Source: Isosphaeraceae bacterium (GTDB lineage Bacteria; Planctomycetota; Planctomycetia; Isosphaerales; Isosphaeraceae). Taken from it: 35,869 nt of DNA. The translations under genes were made by a program, and so were the position numbers. This document shows, one piece after another, positions 1 through 6,915 of this stretch. The notes under the pieces were generated by a model. It had not been told where the DNA came from. It saw only the letters and a program-made list of their open reading frames with translations, and ran no database searches. Location: positions 1 through 35,869 of the forward strand of contig JANXSX010000121.1 in the NCBI GenBank assembly GCA_025356475.1, read 5' to 3'. Numbering within the stretch: position 1 is the first letter of the stretch; every line of letters starts with the position of its first letter.

Positions 1-1253
1 GCGAATCCGAAGAAGCCTGCAGGACGATCTTTGCCGGGATGGGGGCTATCGGCCATGTAGGTGCTGACTTTGCTGAGGTCGGTATCGAGGATCACATTGC
101 CATTCAACTCGACCTTGATCTTTGAGCCGTTGACCGTGACCTCCTGAATGTTCCAGGTGCCGACGGGTCTTAGGAAGCCTCGGTTGGTGGGGACGATTCC
201 GTACGCACTTCCGTGATACTGGCGGGGATCGAGCTTGGCGTATTTCTCAGACGTATCGTCAAGCACTTGAAGCTCGCACATGCCGACATAAGCGGGATCA
301 CCGCTCCCAGGATAGCGGATCGCCAGGCCGTTGTTGCCGCCGGGTGGGAGCTTGAACTCAACTCGGGCGACGAAATTGGCGTACTCCTTGTTGAAGTAGA
401 CCGAGCCCCCCTTGCCGGCTTTGCAGCGGATCGCCCCGTCGACAACCTCGTAATTCTCGACCGGTCCTGCCCAGCCTTCGAGTGTCTTGCCATCGAAGAT
501 CGGGGTCAGCCCCGGGGTTCCTTTTTTAGCGAGGAAAGCGTTTGCTTCATCTGCGGGGATCTCTCGGACGGAGATGTTCTTCCAGCGGATCTCGCCCCCA
601 TGGGTCTGAAGCTGGATCGGCCCCTTGGCGAAGAGGGGCTTGGTGCGATCCCAGAAGTTCTCCATGATCGCGTGATCAACCACGAGCTTATTGTTCAGGT
701 AAACGGTGGTTCGTGCCCCGATTTGAATGATCCGGAAGGCGTTCCACTCACCGAACGGCTTATCGGCGAGCGAAGTCGGGTCTTTGCCCGGAGCGCCCGG
801 GCTATTGTTCCAGAGGCCTCCTGAGCCCTTGTCGGCACCGATGTTCCACTTGCCCCCCTCCTTGGTGTAGTCCCAGATCTGGATCTGGGGGTTCGCCTTC
901 AGATAGATCCCGCTGTCGGCTTTGGCCACGGTTTTGTAGTCGATCAGAAGTTCGTAGTCCCCATACTCGGCATCGGTGGCGAGGTAGGCACCATCGCCGT
1001 CGTTGACCAGGTCTCCGTTTTGGACGCTCCAATGTTTCTTGGCGTCGGCAGTCCAGGTGTCGATCTGCTTGGTTCGTTCTTCGGCCGACATCGCTGCGAG
1101 TGTTCGAGGGTCGAAGTGCGGCATCCCGTGCCAGCCGGCCAGATCCTTGCCGTTGAAGAGGGGCGTTAATTTGAGCGGAGGAGTCTCGGCAGCCGCGCAC
1201 GGTAGGGAATTCAGGACAGCCGAAAATGCGGCGGCAAGCAGGGTCAGTCTCAT
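1..1253 (-). CDS. Secreted protein with two DUF1080 (3-keto-disaccharide hydrolase) domains, C-terminus cut by window edge
   Basis: I read an open frame on the minus strand from an ATG at 1253-1251 to the left edge without a stop, about 417 codons. Residues 1-20 form a signal peptide (MRLTLLAAAF...CAAA). The first DUF1080 domain starts near residue 27 with LTPLFNGKDLAGWHG, and shows DSGIYLK and GEWNAFRII. The second starts near residue 233 with LTPIFDGKTLEGWAG and shows GSVYFNKEYANF and NNGLAIRYPG. DUF1080 is a jelly-roll fold that Pfam names 3-keto-disaccharide hydrolase; such proteins are abundant in planctomycetes and are thought to act on sugars outside the cytoplasm. The gene is divergent from trpB, with a shared upstream region at 1254-1453. 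No strong ribosome binding site is seen. Substrate is unknown. Confidence 0.88.
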   Translation of the reverse strand, partial: MRLTLLAAAFSAVLNSLPCAAAETPPLKLTPLFNGKDLAGWHGMPHFDPRTLAAMSAEERTKQIDTWTADAKKHWSVQNGDLVNDGDGAYLATDAEYGDYELLIDYKTVAKADSGIYLKANPQIQIWDYTKEGGKWNIGADKGSGGLWNNSPGAPGKDPTSLADKPFGEWNAFRIIQIGARTTVYLNNKLVVDHAIMENFWDRTKPLFAKGPIQLQTHGGEIRWKNISVREIPADEANAFLAKKGTPGLTPIFDGKTLEGWAGPVENYEVVDGAIRCKAGKGGSVYFNKEYANFVARVEFKLPPGGNNGLAIRYPGSGDPAYVGMCELQVLDDTSEKYAKLDPRQYHGSAYGIVPTNRGFLRPVGTWNIQEVTVNGSKIKVELNGNVILDTDLSKVSTYMADSPHPGKDRPAGFFGF

Positions 1254-1374
1254 TGCGGGACTCGGCAAGGGGAGTGGGGAGGTTCAACTAAAGTTGAAAC
1301 GCCATGGTAGCCCGTGCGAGAACCCGATTCAATCGCCAGGGGGTGCGATCTTGTTTCGCGTTGGTCGAGGTCTC

Positions 1375-1404
1375 TTGACCGACTTGCCTCAGGGTCGGGA
1401 CAAT
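1375..1404 (+). promoter_or_regulatory. Possible sigma70-type promoter for trpB
   Basis: TTGACC at 1375-1380 matches the -35 consensus at five of six positions. GACAAT at 1399-1404 matches the -10 at four of six, with an 18-base spacer. It lies about 50 bases before the trpB start, in the gap between divergent genes. This is a by-eye consensus match only; no trp attenuator-like leader peptide or terminator was seen. Confidence 0.25.
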
Positions 1405-1453
1405 AGAGTGCTCCGCCGCCGTCGTGCGTTTTCATGGTGAGGGATTGTCGCCA

Positions 1454-2704
1454 ATGTCTGCTTCCAGCACGCTCTCGGGCCGGTCCGCATCTTTGCCCGA
1501 AGCCGCGAGCGTCTCGGTTCCTGATGCCTTGGGTCGGTTCGGGCCGTTCGGTGGTCGGTTCGTGCCCGAGACGTTGATGGACGCACTCCATCAGATGACC
1601 ATGGCCTATCAGGAGGCAAAGGCCGATCCTGAGTTCCAGGCGACCCTGAACGCATACCTCAAAGATTATGTCGGACGGCCCTCGCCCCTCTTCCTCGCGA
1701 AGCGGCTCACCGAACTCGCAGGTGGCGCAGCGATCTACCTCAAGCGTGAAGATCTCAACCATACCGGTGCTCATAAGATCAATAATGCGCTCGGCCAAGT
1801 GATGCTCGCGACTCGGATGAAGAAAACGCGAATCATCGCTGAGACAGGTGCAGGGCAACACGGGGTCGCGACCGCGACGGCCTGTGCCCTGTTTGGGCTG
1901 GAATGCACCGTCTATATGGGCGAGGAAGATATCCGTCGCCAGAAGCTGAATGTCTTCAACATGCGGACCATGGGGGCCAATGTCGTCTCGGTCACTGCGG
2001 GGTCGCGGACCTTGCGTGATGCGACCAACGAAGCAATGCGCGACTGGATGGGCTCGTCGGTCCAGACCCACTACACGATTGGTAGTGTGGTCGGACCGCA
2101 TCCCTTCCCGATGATCGTGCGTGACTTCCAGTCGGTGATTGGCCGTGAGACCAAGGCCCAATGTCTGGCACAGTTGAACCGATTGCCCGACGCCGTGGTG
2201 GCCTGTGTCGGTGGTGGCTCGAACGCAGCGGGGATGTTCTATCCGTTTGTGGCGGATGCCGAGGTCGAAATGATCGGCGCAGAGGCTGGCGGTCGGAGCC
2301 CGCTCTCGGGTGAGCACGCCTCAAGCCTGACCCAGGGGCGTCCTGGCGTTCTGCATGGCAGCTTCAGCTATGTGTTGCAGGACGAAGACGGCCAGACCAA
2401 CGACGTCCATTCGATCTCGGCCGGTCTCGACTACCCCGGTGTTGGTCCTGAGCATAGCTACTGGAAGGACACGGGGCGGGTCCGCTACGAGAGTGTGACC
2501 GACGCCCAGGCGCTCGAAGCTTATAACACCTTGGCTCGTCGCGAGGGAATTTTGCCCGCGCTTGAGTCAAGCCACGCGGTTGCCCAGGCGATGATCGAAG
2601 CCGCTCGGCTCGGTAATGGCAAGGTTGTGGTGATCTGCCTGTCGGGTCGGGGCGATAAAGATGCCTACGAGATCGCTCGGCTCCGCGGGGAACCGATGGG
2701 GTGA
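1454..2704 (+). CDS. trpB: Tryptophan synthase beta chain
   Basis: This subunit joins indole and L-serine to make L-tryptophan, using pyridoxal phosphate, in a complex with TrpA. The 416-residue protein starts at ATG 1454, preceded by GAGGG about ten bases upstream. A GTG ten codons earlier would give an atypical N-terminal tail. It shows [15 protein letters not shown] (residues 28-42), the PLP lysine K108 in [10 protein letters not shown]130 in AETGAGQHG, the phosphate-binding GGGSNA at 253-258, and GRGDKD near the C-terminus. Length is close to the usual 390-410 plus a short N-terminal extension. trpA follows 185 bases downstream on the same strand; no other trp gene is in the window. Confidence 0.98.
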   Translation: MSASSTLSGRSASLPEAASVSVPDALGRFGPFGGRFVPETLMDALHQMTMAYQEAKADPEFQATLNAYLKDYVGRPSPLFLAKRLTELAGGAAIYLKREDLNHTGAHKINNALGQVMLATRMKKTRIIAETGAGQHGVATATACALFGLECTVYMGEEDIRRQKLNVFNMRTMGANVVSVTAGSRTLRDATNEAMRDWMGSSVQTHYTIGSVVGPHPFPMIVRDFQSVIGRETKAQCLAQLNRLPDAVVACVGGGSNAAGMFYPFVADAEVEMIGAEAGGRSPLSGEHASSLTQGRPGVLHGSFSYVLQDEDGQTNDVHSISAGLDYPGVGPEHSYWKDTGRVRYESVTDAQALEAYNTLARREGILPALESSHAVAQAMIEAARLGNGKVVVICLSGRGDKDAYEIARLRGEPMG

Positions 2705-2889
2705 CGATCCCCAGGACACATCTCCCTTGTCGAATTCGTCACGAGTCGCGCAGGAACGGCGGCTCTGGTCCAATGATCATCCGCTCAGATTGGTCGGGTT
2801 GAGCCTCGCGAAATCGTTCGAGAACGCTCTGTTCTCGGTTTGGAAGGCCAAGTCCCAGGGTGTTTGTTCGTTGAAGGTCATCCCGTCTC

Positions 2890-3714
2890 ATGAATCGCAT
2901 CGACACGCTTTTCGCCCATCTGAAATCCGAAGGCCGTAAGGCTCTGATGCCGTTCGTCACGGCGGGCGACCCCGACCTTGCGACCACCGCTGCGCTCATC
3001 CCTGAGCTTGTTCATCGTGGAGCGAGCCTGATCGAAGTGGGGATCCCCTACTCCGACCCGATCGCAGACGGGCCAGTGATCGCTGCGAGCTACGCTCGGG
3101 CGCTCCGCAAGGGGATCAAGCTCAGTCAGATTTTCGCGATGCTCAAAACCTTGCGGGCCGAGGCCTCTGGGGCTGTGGCCTTGACTCCGCTCGTGACCAT
3201 GGTTTCGTACTCGATCGTCCATCGGCACGGGGTCGAGCGTTACCTGGTCGACGCCGCCGAGGCTGGTGTCGATGGCTTGATCGTTCCCGACCTCCCCGTC
3301 GAGGAAGCGGCTGGGCTTGTGAAGCTCGCGACGGTCGCGAATCTGAAATTGATCCAGCTTGTGACCCCGACCACTCCTCCTGAGCGTGCCTTGCAGATCG
3401 CTCGCACGACGACGGGCTTCCTCTACTATGTTTCGGTGGCGGGGATCACCGGCGAGCGCAAAGCCTTCCCGCCTGAGCTTGCGGCCAATGTCGCCTGGCT
3501 CCGTGAACGGACCGAACTACCGATCTGCATCGGCTTCGGTGTCAGTACGCCTGAGCATGTGAAGCTGCTCTCACCCGTTGCCGATGGTCTGATTGTCGGC
3601 AGCGCGATCGTCAGGCGTCTCGAATCGTCCGACACGAAATCACGGTCGGAGCTTGTGAATGAGATCGGCACGTTTGTCGAAGAATTGGCGGGAGGGCTGA
3701 ATCAACGTTCTTGA
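2890..3714 (+). CDS. trpA: Tryptophan synthase alpha chain
   Basis: TrpA cleaves indole-3-glycerol phosphate to indole and glyceraldehyde 3-phosphate and passes indole to TrpB. The 274-residue TIM-barrel protein has PFVTAGDP (21-28), catalytic E49 in LIEVGIPYSDP and catalytic D60 in PIADGP, at the same numbers as in the E. coli enzyme. It also shows YYVSVAGITG, and the phosphate-binding GFGVSTPEH and DGLIVGSAI. The gap after trpB is long for an overlapping trpBA pair, so separate translation initiation is likely. It converges with the metallo-beta-lactamase gene that ends at 3754. Confidence 0.98.
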   Translation: MNRIDTLFAHLKSEGRKALMPFVTAGDPDLATTAALIPELVHRGASLIEVGIPYSDPIADGPVIAASYARALRKGIKLSQIFAMLKTLRAEASGAVALTPLVTMVSYSIVHRHGVERYLVDAAEAGVDGLIVPDLPVEEAAGLVKLATVANLKLIQLVTPTTPPERALQIARTTTGFLYYVSVAGITGERKAFPPELAANVAWLRERTELPICIGFGVSTPEHVKLLSPVADGLIVGSAIVRRLESSDTKSRSELVNEIGTFVEELAGGLNQRS

Positions 3715-3753
3715 TCCGAACGCTGTCAGGCCCCCTGCCTTGGAACTCAGTTG

Positions 3754-5139
3754 TCAGACCTCGTAACTCGCCAGTTTCTCAGGCACGATCACTTCACTGA
3801 GGACGTGGGGCTGCAAGACGGGCGTCAGTGCTTCGAGAGCCTCGGGCTCGCCGTGGACGAGGAACGCCTTCTCGATGTTGCCACCGCTCTGGGCGTACCA
3901 CCACGTCAGGTCGTTACGGTCGGCGTGCCCGGAGAAACCGTCAAGCACATATACAGCGGCATTGAGGTCGAACCATGTGTCCATCATCTGGATGCGTTCG
4001 GCCCCGTTGGCGATCTGCCTGCCCAGGGTTTTCTCAGCTTGGTAGCTGACGATCACGATCGCGTTGTCAGGATCTTCGACCGCGTGCCGCAGGTGATGTT
4101 TGATCCGACCGGCTTCGCACATGCCGGAGCTGGCGATCACGATCATCGGGCCGGTCATGTAGTTGAGCCGACGCGACTCGTCCCAGCTTCCGCAGTATTC
4201 GACATACTTTGACCCGAAGTACATCGGATCGGGGTCCATCACTCTGCGCGCTTCGGGAGTGTAGGCGTCGGGATAATCACGGTGAACGTCGGTCAACCGC
4301 AAGGCGAGCGGGCTATCGACAAAGACGGGGATCGGACGGACCTTATGGACGGTGAACAGCTCTTGGAAGCAATAAACCATCCGCTGGGTTCGTCCCAAAC
4401 TGAACGCTGGCACAATGATCTTGCCGCCGAGCCGAGTGGCTCGGGCGACGATTGCATGCAGTTGCTTGATGAGCTTATCGTAAGGGTCGAGGGTCTTGTG
4501 CCCGTAGGTGCTCTCGGACACGAGAATATCGATGTTTTGGATGGGTGTAGGATTGGGGAGTAACCCCATGTCGCGGCGGCCTAAATCGCCGGTGAAGACG
4601 AAGCGGCGTTTCTTGCCGTTCTCTTCATAATCGAGCTGGACAATCGCCGAACCGAGAATATGGCCCGCGTCTTTATAAGTCAGAGTGATTCCGGGCAGGA
4701 TCTCGGTAGCGACATCGTACGGGAGGCGATTGAAGTGGTCGACCACCCACTCGACATCGGCGATTTCGAAGAGTGGTTCGGTGAGCCCTGCCCCGGGGTT
4801 CTTGGGGTTAGGGTGGCGCGAATCCTCGCGTTGGATGCGTGCGCTGTCACGGAGCATAATACTAGTGATGTCGCCGGTGGCCTTGGTGACATAGATCGGG
4901 CCGTTGTATCCTGCCTTGGTGAGGCAAGGGAGACGACCAATGTGGTCATTGTGGGCGTGGGAGACGATCACCGCGTCGAGGTCGCGGGGCTCGAAGGTGA
5001 ACGAGCGGTTGGGGCTATCTGGGGCGGAACGGTCCGAGTCGAAGAGCCCGCAGTCCAGAAGGATGCGATACCGACCGATTTCGAGCAGGTGAGCGCTACC
5101 GGTCACCTGTCGAGCCGCACCGTGGAACGTAATACGCAA
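3754..5139 (-). CDS. Beta-CASP metallo-beta-lactamase family protein (putative RNA/nucleic-acid hydrolase)
   Basis: With a TTG start at 5139 the protein has 461 residues, the normal size for bacterial beta-CASP RNase-like proteins related to CPSF73/Ysh1. The zinc ligands are in place: HAHNDH at 61-66, H160 in AGHILGSA, D185 in FTGDLGR and H429 in VHGE. The beta-CASP segment has SESTYG (208-213), PAFSLGRTQ, SSGMCEAGRIKHH, SYQAEKTLGR and GFSGHAD with H405. The TTG is chosen because GGAGG sits seven bases upstream and the family core begins right there; the frame stays open to an ATG at 5277, but that would add 46 atypical residues. It is expected to act as a cytoplasmic endo- or exoribonuclease. 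The exact RNA target is unknown. Confidence 0.9.
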   Translation of the reverse strand: MRITFHGAARQVTGSAHLLEIGRYRILLDCGLFDSDRSAPDSPNRSFTFEPRDLDAVIVSHAHNDHIGRLPCLTKAGYNGPIYVTKATGDITSIMLRDSARIQREDSRHPNPKNPGAGLTEPLFEIADVEWVVDHFNRLPYDVATEILPGITLTYKDAGHILGSAIVQLDYEENGKKRRFVFTGDLGRRDMGLLPNPTPIQNIDILVSESTYGHKTLDPYDKLIKQLHAIVARATRLGGKIIVPAFSLGRTQRMVYCFQELFTVHKVRPIPVFVDSPLALRLTDVHRDYPDAYTPEARRVMDPDPMYFGSKYVEYCGSWDESRRLNYMTGPMIVIASSGMCEAGRIKHHLRHAVEDPDNAIVIVSYQAEKTLGRQIANGAERIQMMDTWFDLNAAVYVLDGFSGHADRNDLTWWYAQSGGNIEKAFLVHGEPEALEALTPVLQPHVLSEVIVPEKLASYEV

Positions 5140-5146
5140 CAGACAT

Positions 5147-5151
5147 CCTCC
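5147..5151 (-). promoter_or_regulatory. Shine-Dalgarno site that fixes the TTG start
   Basis: On the minus strand GGAGG lies seven bases before TTG at 5139. It is the only good ribosome binding site near the start of the beta-CASP homology and supports the non-ATG start. Confidence 0.6.
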
Positions 5152-5447
5152 TGCCGTGGAGCCGCCCCCAATCAATCGTCGATCAGGGTCTCTCTCAGGG
5201 TTGCCCGCAAAACGGGCACGGCGTTGCAATGATATTCTTGGACACTTCGCAGTTTTCTCACTTTTTATTCTGGCCATGTCGAGTGTTTTGATTCAAGGGG
5301 AACTCTCGTTGAAGAAAGCGAAGACCCGGCGTAGAATTTGCTGTCAGGACCTTTTGTCCCGGTTTGCCATGCATCGGTAAGCCTTCTGTCGGGTCAAGTC
5401 TTGCCCTTCATGTGACTTGATTCCGACCGGGTGAGGAGCACCCCGCC

Positions 5448-5978
5448 ATGACCGACGTGATCCCCCAGTCCCATCCCCTGCACCGGCTGTTTCGCGGACT
5501 TGCCGAGTCGACCTTCATGGCCGAACTCGGCATCTGCGACCCGAACCTTGTCGGCTATGTCGCCGACCTCCTGGCGAGATTCGTCCCATCGAGCGGCGTC
5601 TGGAACCTCCGCGATGGCCAAGGCCAGCGGCTGGTCGAGGTCGCCAAGATGCTCGCTGAGGCCGAATCCGCCCACGACCCAGGACGAAAGCGAGAGTGTC
5701 ATCGCCACGTCGGCGACTACACCCTGTTCTGGACAGGAGTTTACCCGGAAGCCCTCAATCAGCTTCGTGGGCCGACCTCGATCGATTGCCTTGTCGACTA
5801 CCAACAGCAGGGAAAGCGGTCCTATTACGTCGCGAGCACACTCGATGATCGCGACGCCCCCGTGTTCCGCAGGCTCAGTGACCAGTTTGAACTCTGCGCG
5901 TTTGGTCTCTCCTGCGTCCGCAAGGAGTGGGAGCGCCACGAGCCTGAGAGTCCTCGGGGGCCAAGGCTGGTCCTGTAG
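5448..5978 (+). CDS. Conserved hypothetical protein, planctomycete type
   Basis: This is a 176-residue soluble protein with no signal peptide or membrane segment. GAGGAG lies nine bases before the ATG. Recognisable stretches are HPLHRLFRGL near the N-terminus, DPNLVGYVADLLARFV (31-46), RECHRHVGDYTLFWTGVYPE in the middle and QGKRSYYVAS before the C-terminal helix. I recall similar proteins in other planctomycete genomes, but I know of no function. The conserved HRHVGDYTLFWTG block could be a binding surface, but this is a guess. It is divergent from the beta-CASP gene. Confidence 0.85.
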   Translation: MTDVIPQSHPLHRLFRGLAESTFMAELGICDPNLVGYVADLLARFVPSSGVWNLRDGQGQRLVEVAKMLAEAESAHDPGRKRECHRHVGDYTLFWTGVYPEALNQLRGPTSIDCLVDYQQQGKRSYYVASTLDDRDAPVFRRLSDQFELCAFGLSCVRKEWERHEPESPRGPRLVL

Positions 5979-6085
5979 GTTCCTGATTCTCAGAAGAAAC
6001 CATCAGAACTCTGGGGAGGGCCGTGGAAAGTCGGTGACGGGGGTGTAAGATCAGGATTCTGTCTTTTCCTCTAGGAGAATCGCTG

Positions 6086-6820
6086 ATGACTTGCCGCCGC
6101 CTTCCTCTGGTCCTCTCGCTGATGTCGCTGGCCTTTGTGGGAGCTGCCCCCAGCGATCCGATCCCCCTGTTCGATGGGTCGAACCTCTCGAAGTGGATCA
6201 TCCCCGAGGGGGACAACGGTCACTGGAAGATCGTCGACGGTGTGATCGATTACGACGCACGTAGTGAGGCTCCCGGAGCGAAAGATCTCGTCACCAAAGA
6301 TCAGTTCGGCGACTTCGTTCTCAGCATGGAATGGAGGCTCAAAGAGACTCCCTACACGAACGCGAACATCCCTTACGTGTTGCCAGATGGCACGCACGCG
6401 AAAGGTGTGGATGGCAAAGAGCTGAAGCTGTCGCTCCCGGATAGCGACTCCGGGGTCTTCTTGCGCGACCTTAAGGGCAAAAGCCAAGTCAACATGTGGT
6501 GCTGGCCAATCGGCTCGGGCGAGGTCTACGGTTATCGGATGGACAAGAGCATGCCCGCCTCGGTCCGCAAGGGAGTCACTCCCAAGACCCAGGCCGATAA
6601 GCCAGTCGGCGAATGGAACAAGTTCGAGATCACACTCAAAGGCGACCGCCTGACCGTCGTTCTGAATGGCGTCACCGTTATTGAGAACGCCGAGCTACCC
6701 GGCATTCCAACCCGAGGGCCTCTCGCCCTTCAGCACCATGGCGGCTTCAAGGACGGCAAGTACACCGGTCCCCCTAGCCTGGTTCAGTTCCGCAACATCA
6801 CGATCAAGCCGCTAGATTGA
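6086..6820 (+). CDS. Secreted single-domain DUF1080 (3-keto-disaccharide hydrolase) protein
   Basis: The protein has 244 residues. A signal peptide (about 1-21, ending VGAAPS) precedes one DUF1080 domain that begins IPLFDGSNLSKW, includes DSGVFLRDLKG, GSGEVYGYRMD and GEWNKFEITLKGDRLTVV, and ends GPLALQHHGG...VQFRNITIKP. AGGAGA is seven bases before the ATG. It is clearly a close paralogue of the second domain of the gene at 10151-11476: GSGE(V/L)YGYR.DK, GEWN(K/R)FEITLKG(D/E)RLTVVLNG and LQHHG are shared. The two genes point at each other across a restriction enzyme gene. Likely role is periplasmic sugar-derivative hydrolysis, substrate unknown. Confidence 0.93.
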   Translation: MTCRRLPLVLSLMSLAFVGAAPSDPIPLFDGSNLSKWIIPEGDNGHWKIVDGVIDYDARSEAPGAKDLVTKDQFGDFVLSMEWRLKETPYTNANIPYVLPDGTHAKGVDGKELKLSLPDSDSGVFLRDLKGKSQVNMWCWPIGSGEVYGYRMDKSMPASVRKGVTPKTQADKPVGEWNKFEITLKGDRLTVVLNGVTVIENAELPGIPTRGPLALQHHGGFKDGKYTGPPSLVQFRNITIKPLD

Positions 6821-6915
6821 CGGATTGATTGAGGAGCAACGGCCCTCGATCAGCGTGAGGACAGGCTCCAGTGCATCTTGCCTGGTGGCTTGTCCCTCTT
6901 CTCTCCATAAGACGA

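Noticed and set aside
1250-2317. Long minus-strand open frame across trpB
   Set aside because: It lies fully opposite trpB, has no recognisable protein content and is explained by the GC-rich codon pattern.
4660-5232. Plus-strand frame of 190 codons over the beta-CASP gene
   Set aside because: Antisense to a well-supported gene, without ribosome binding site or known domain.
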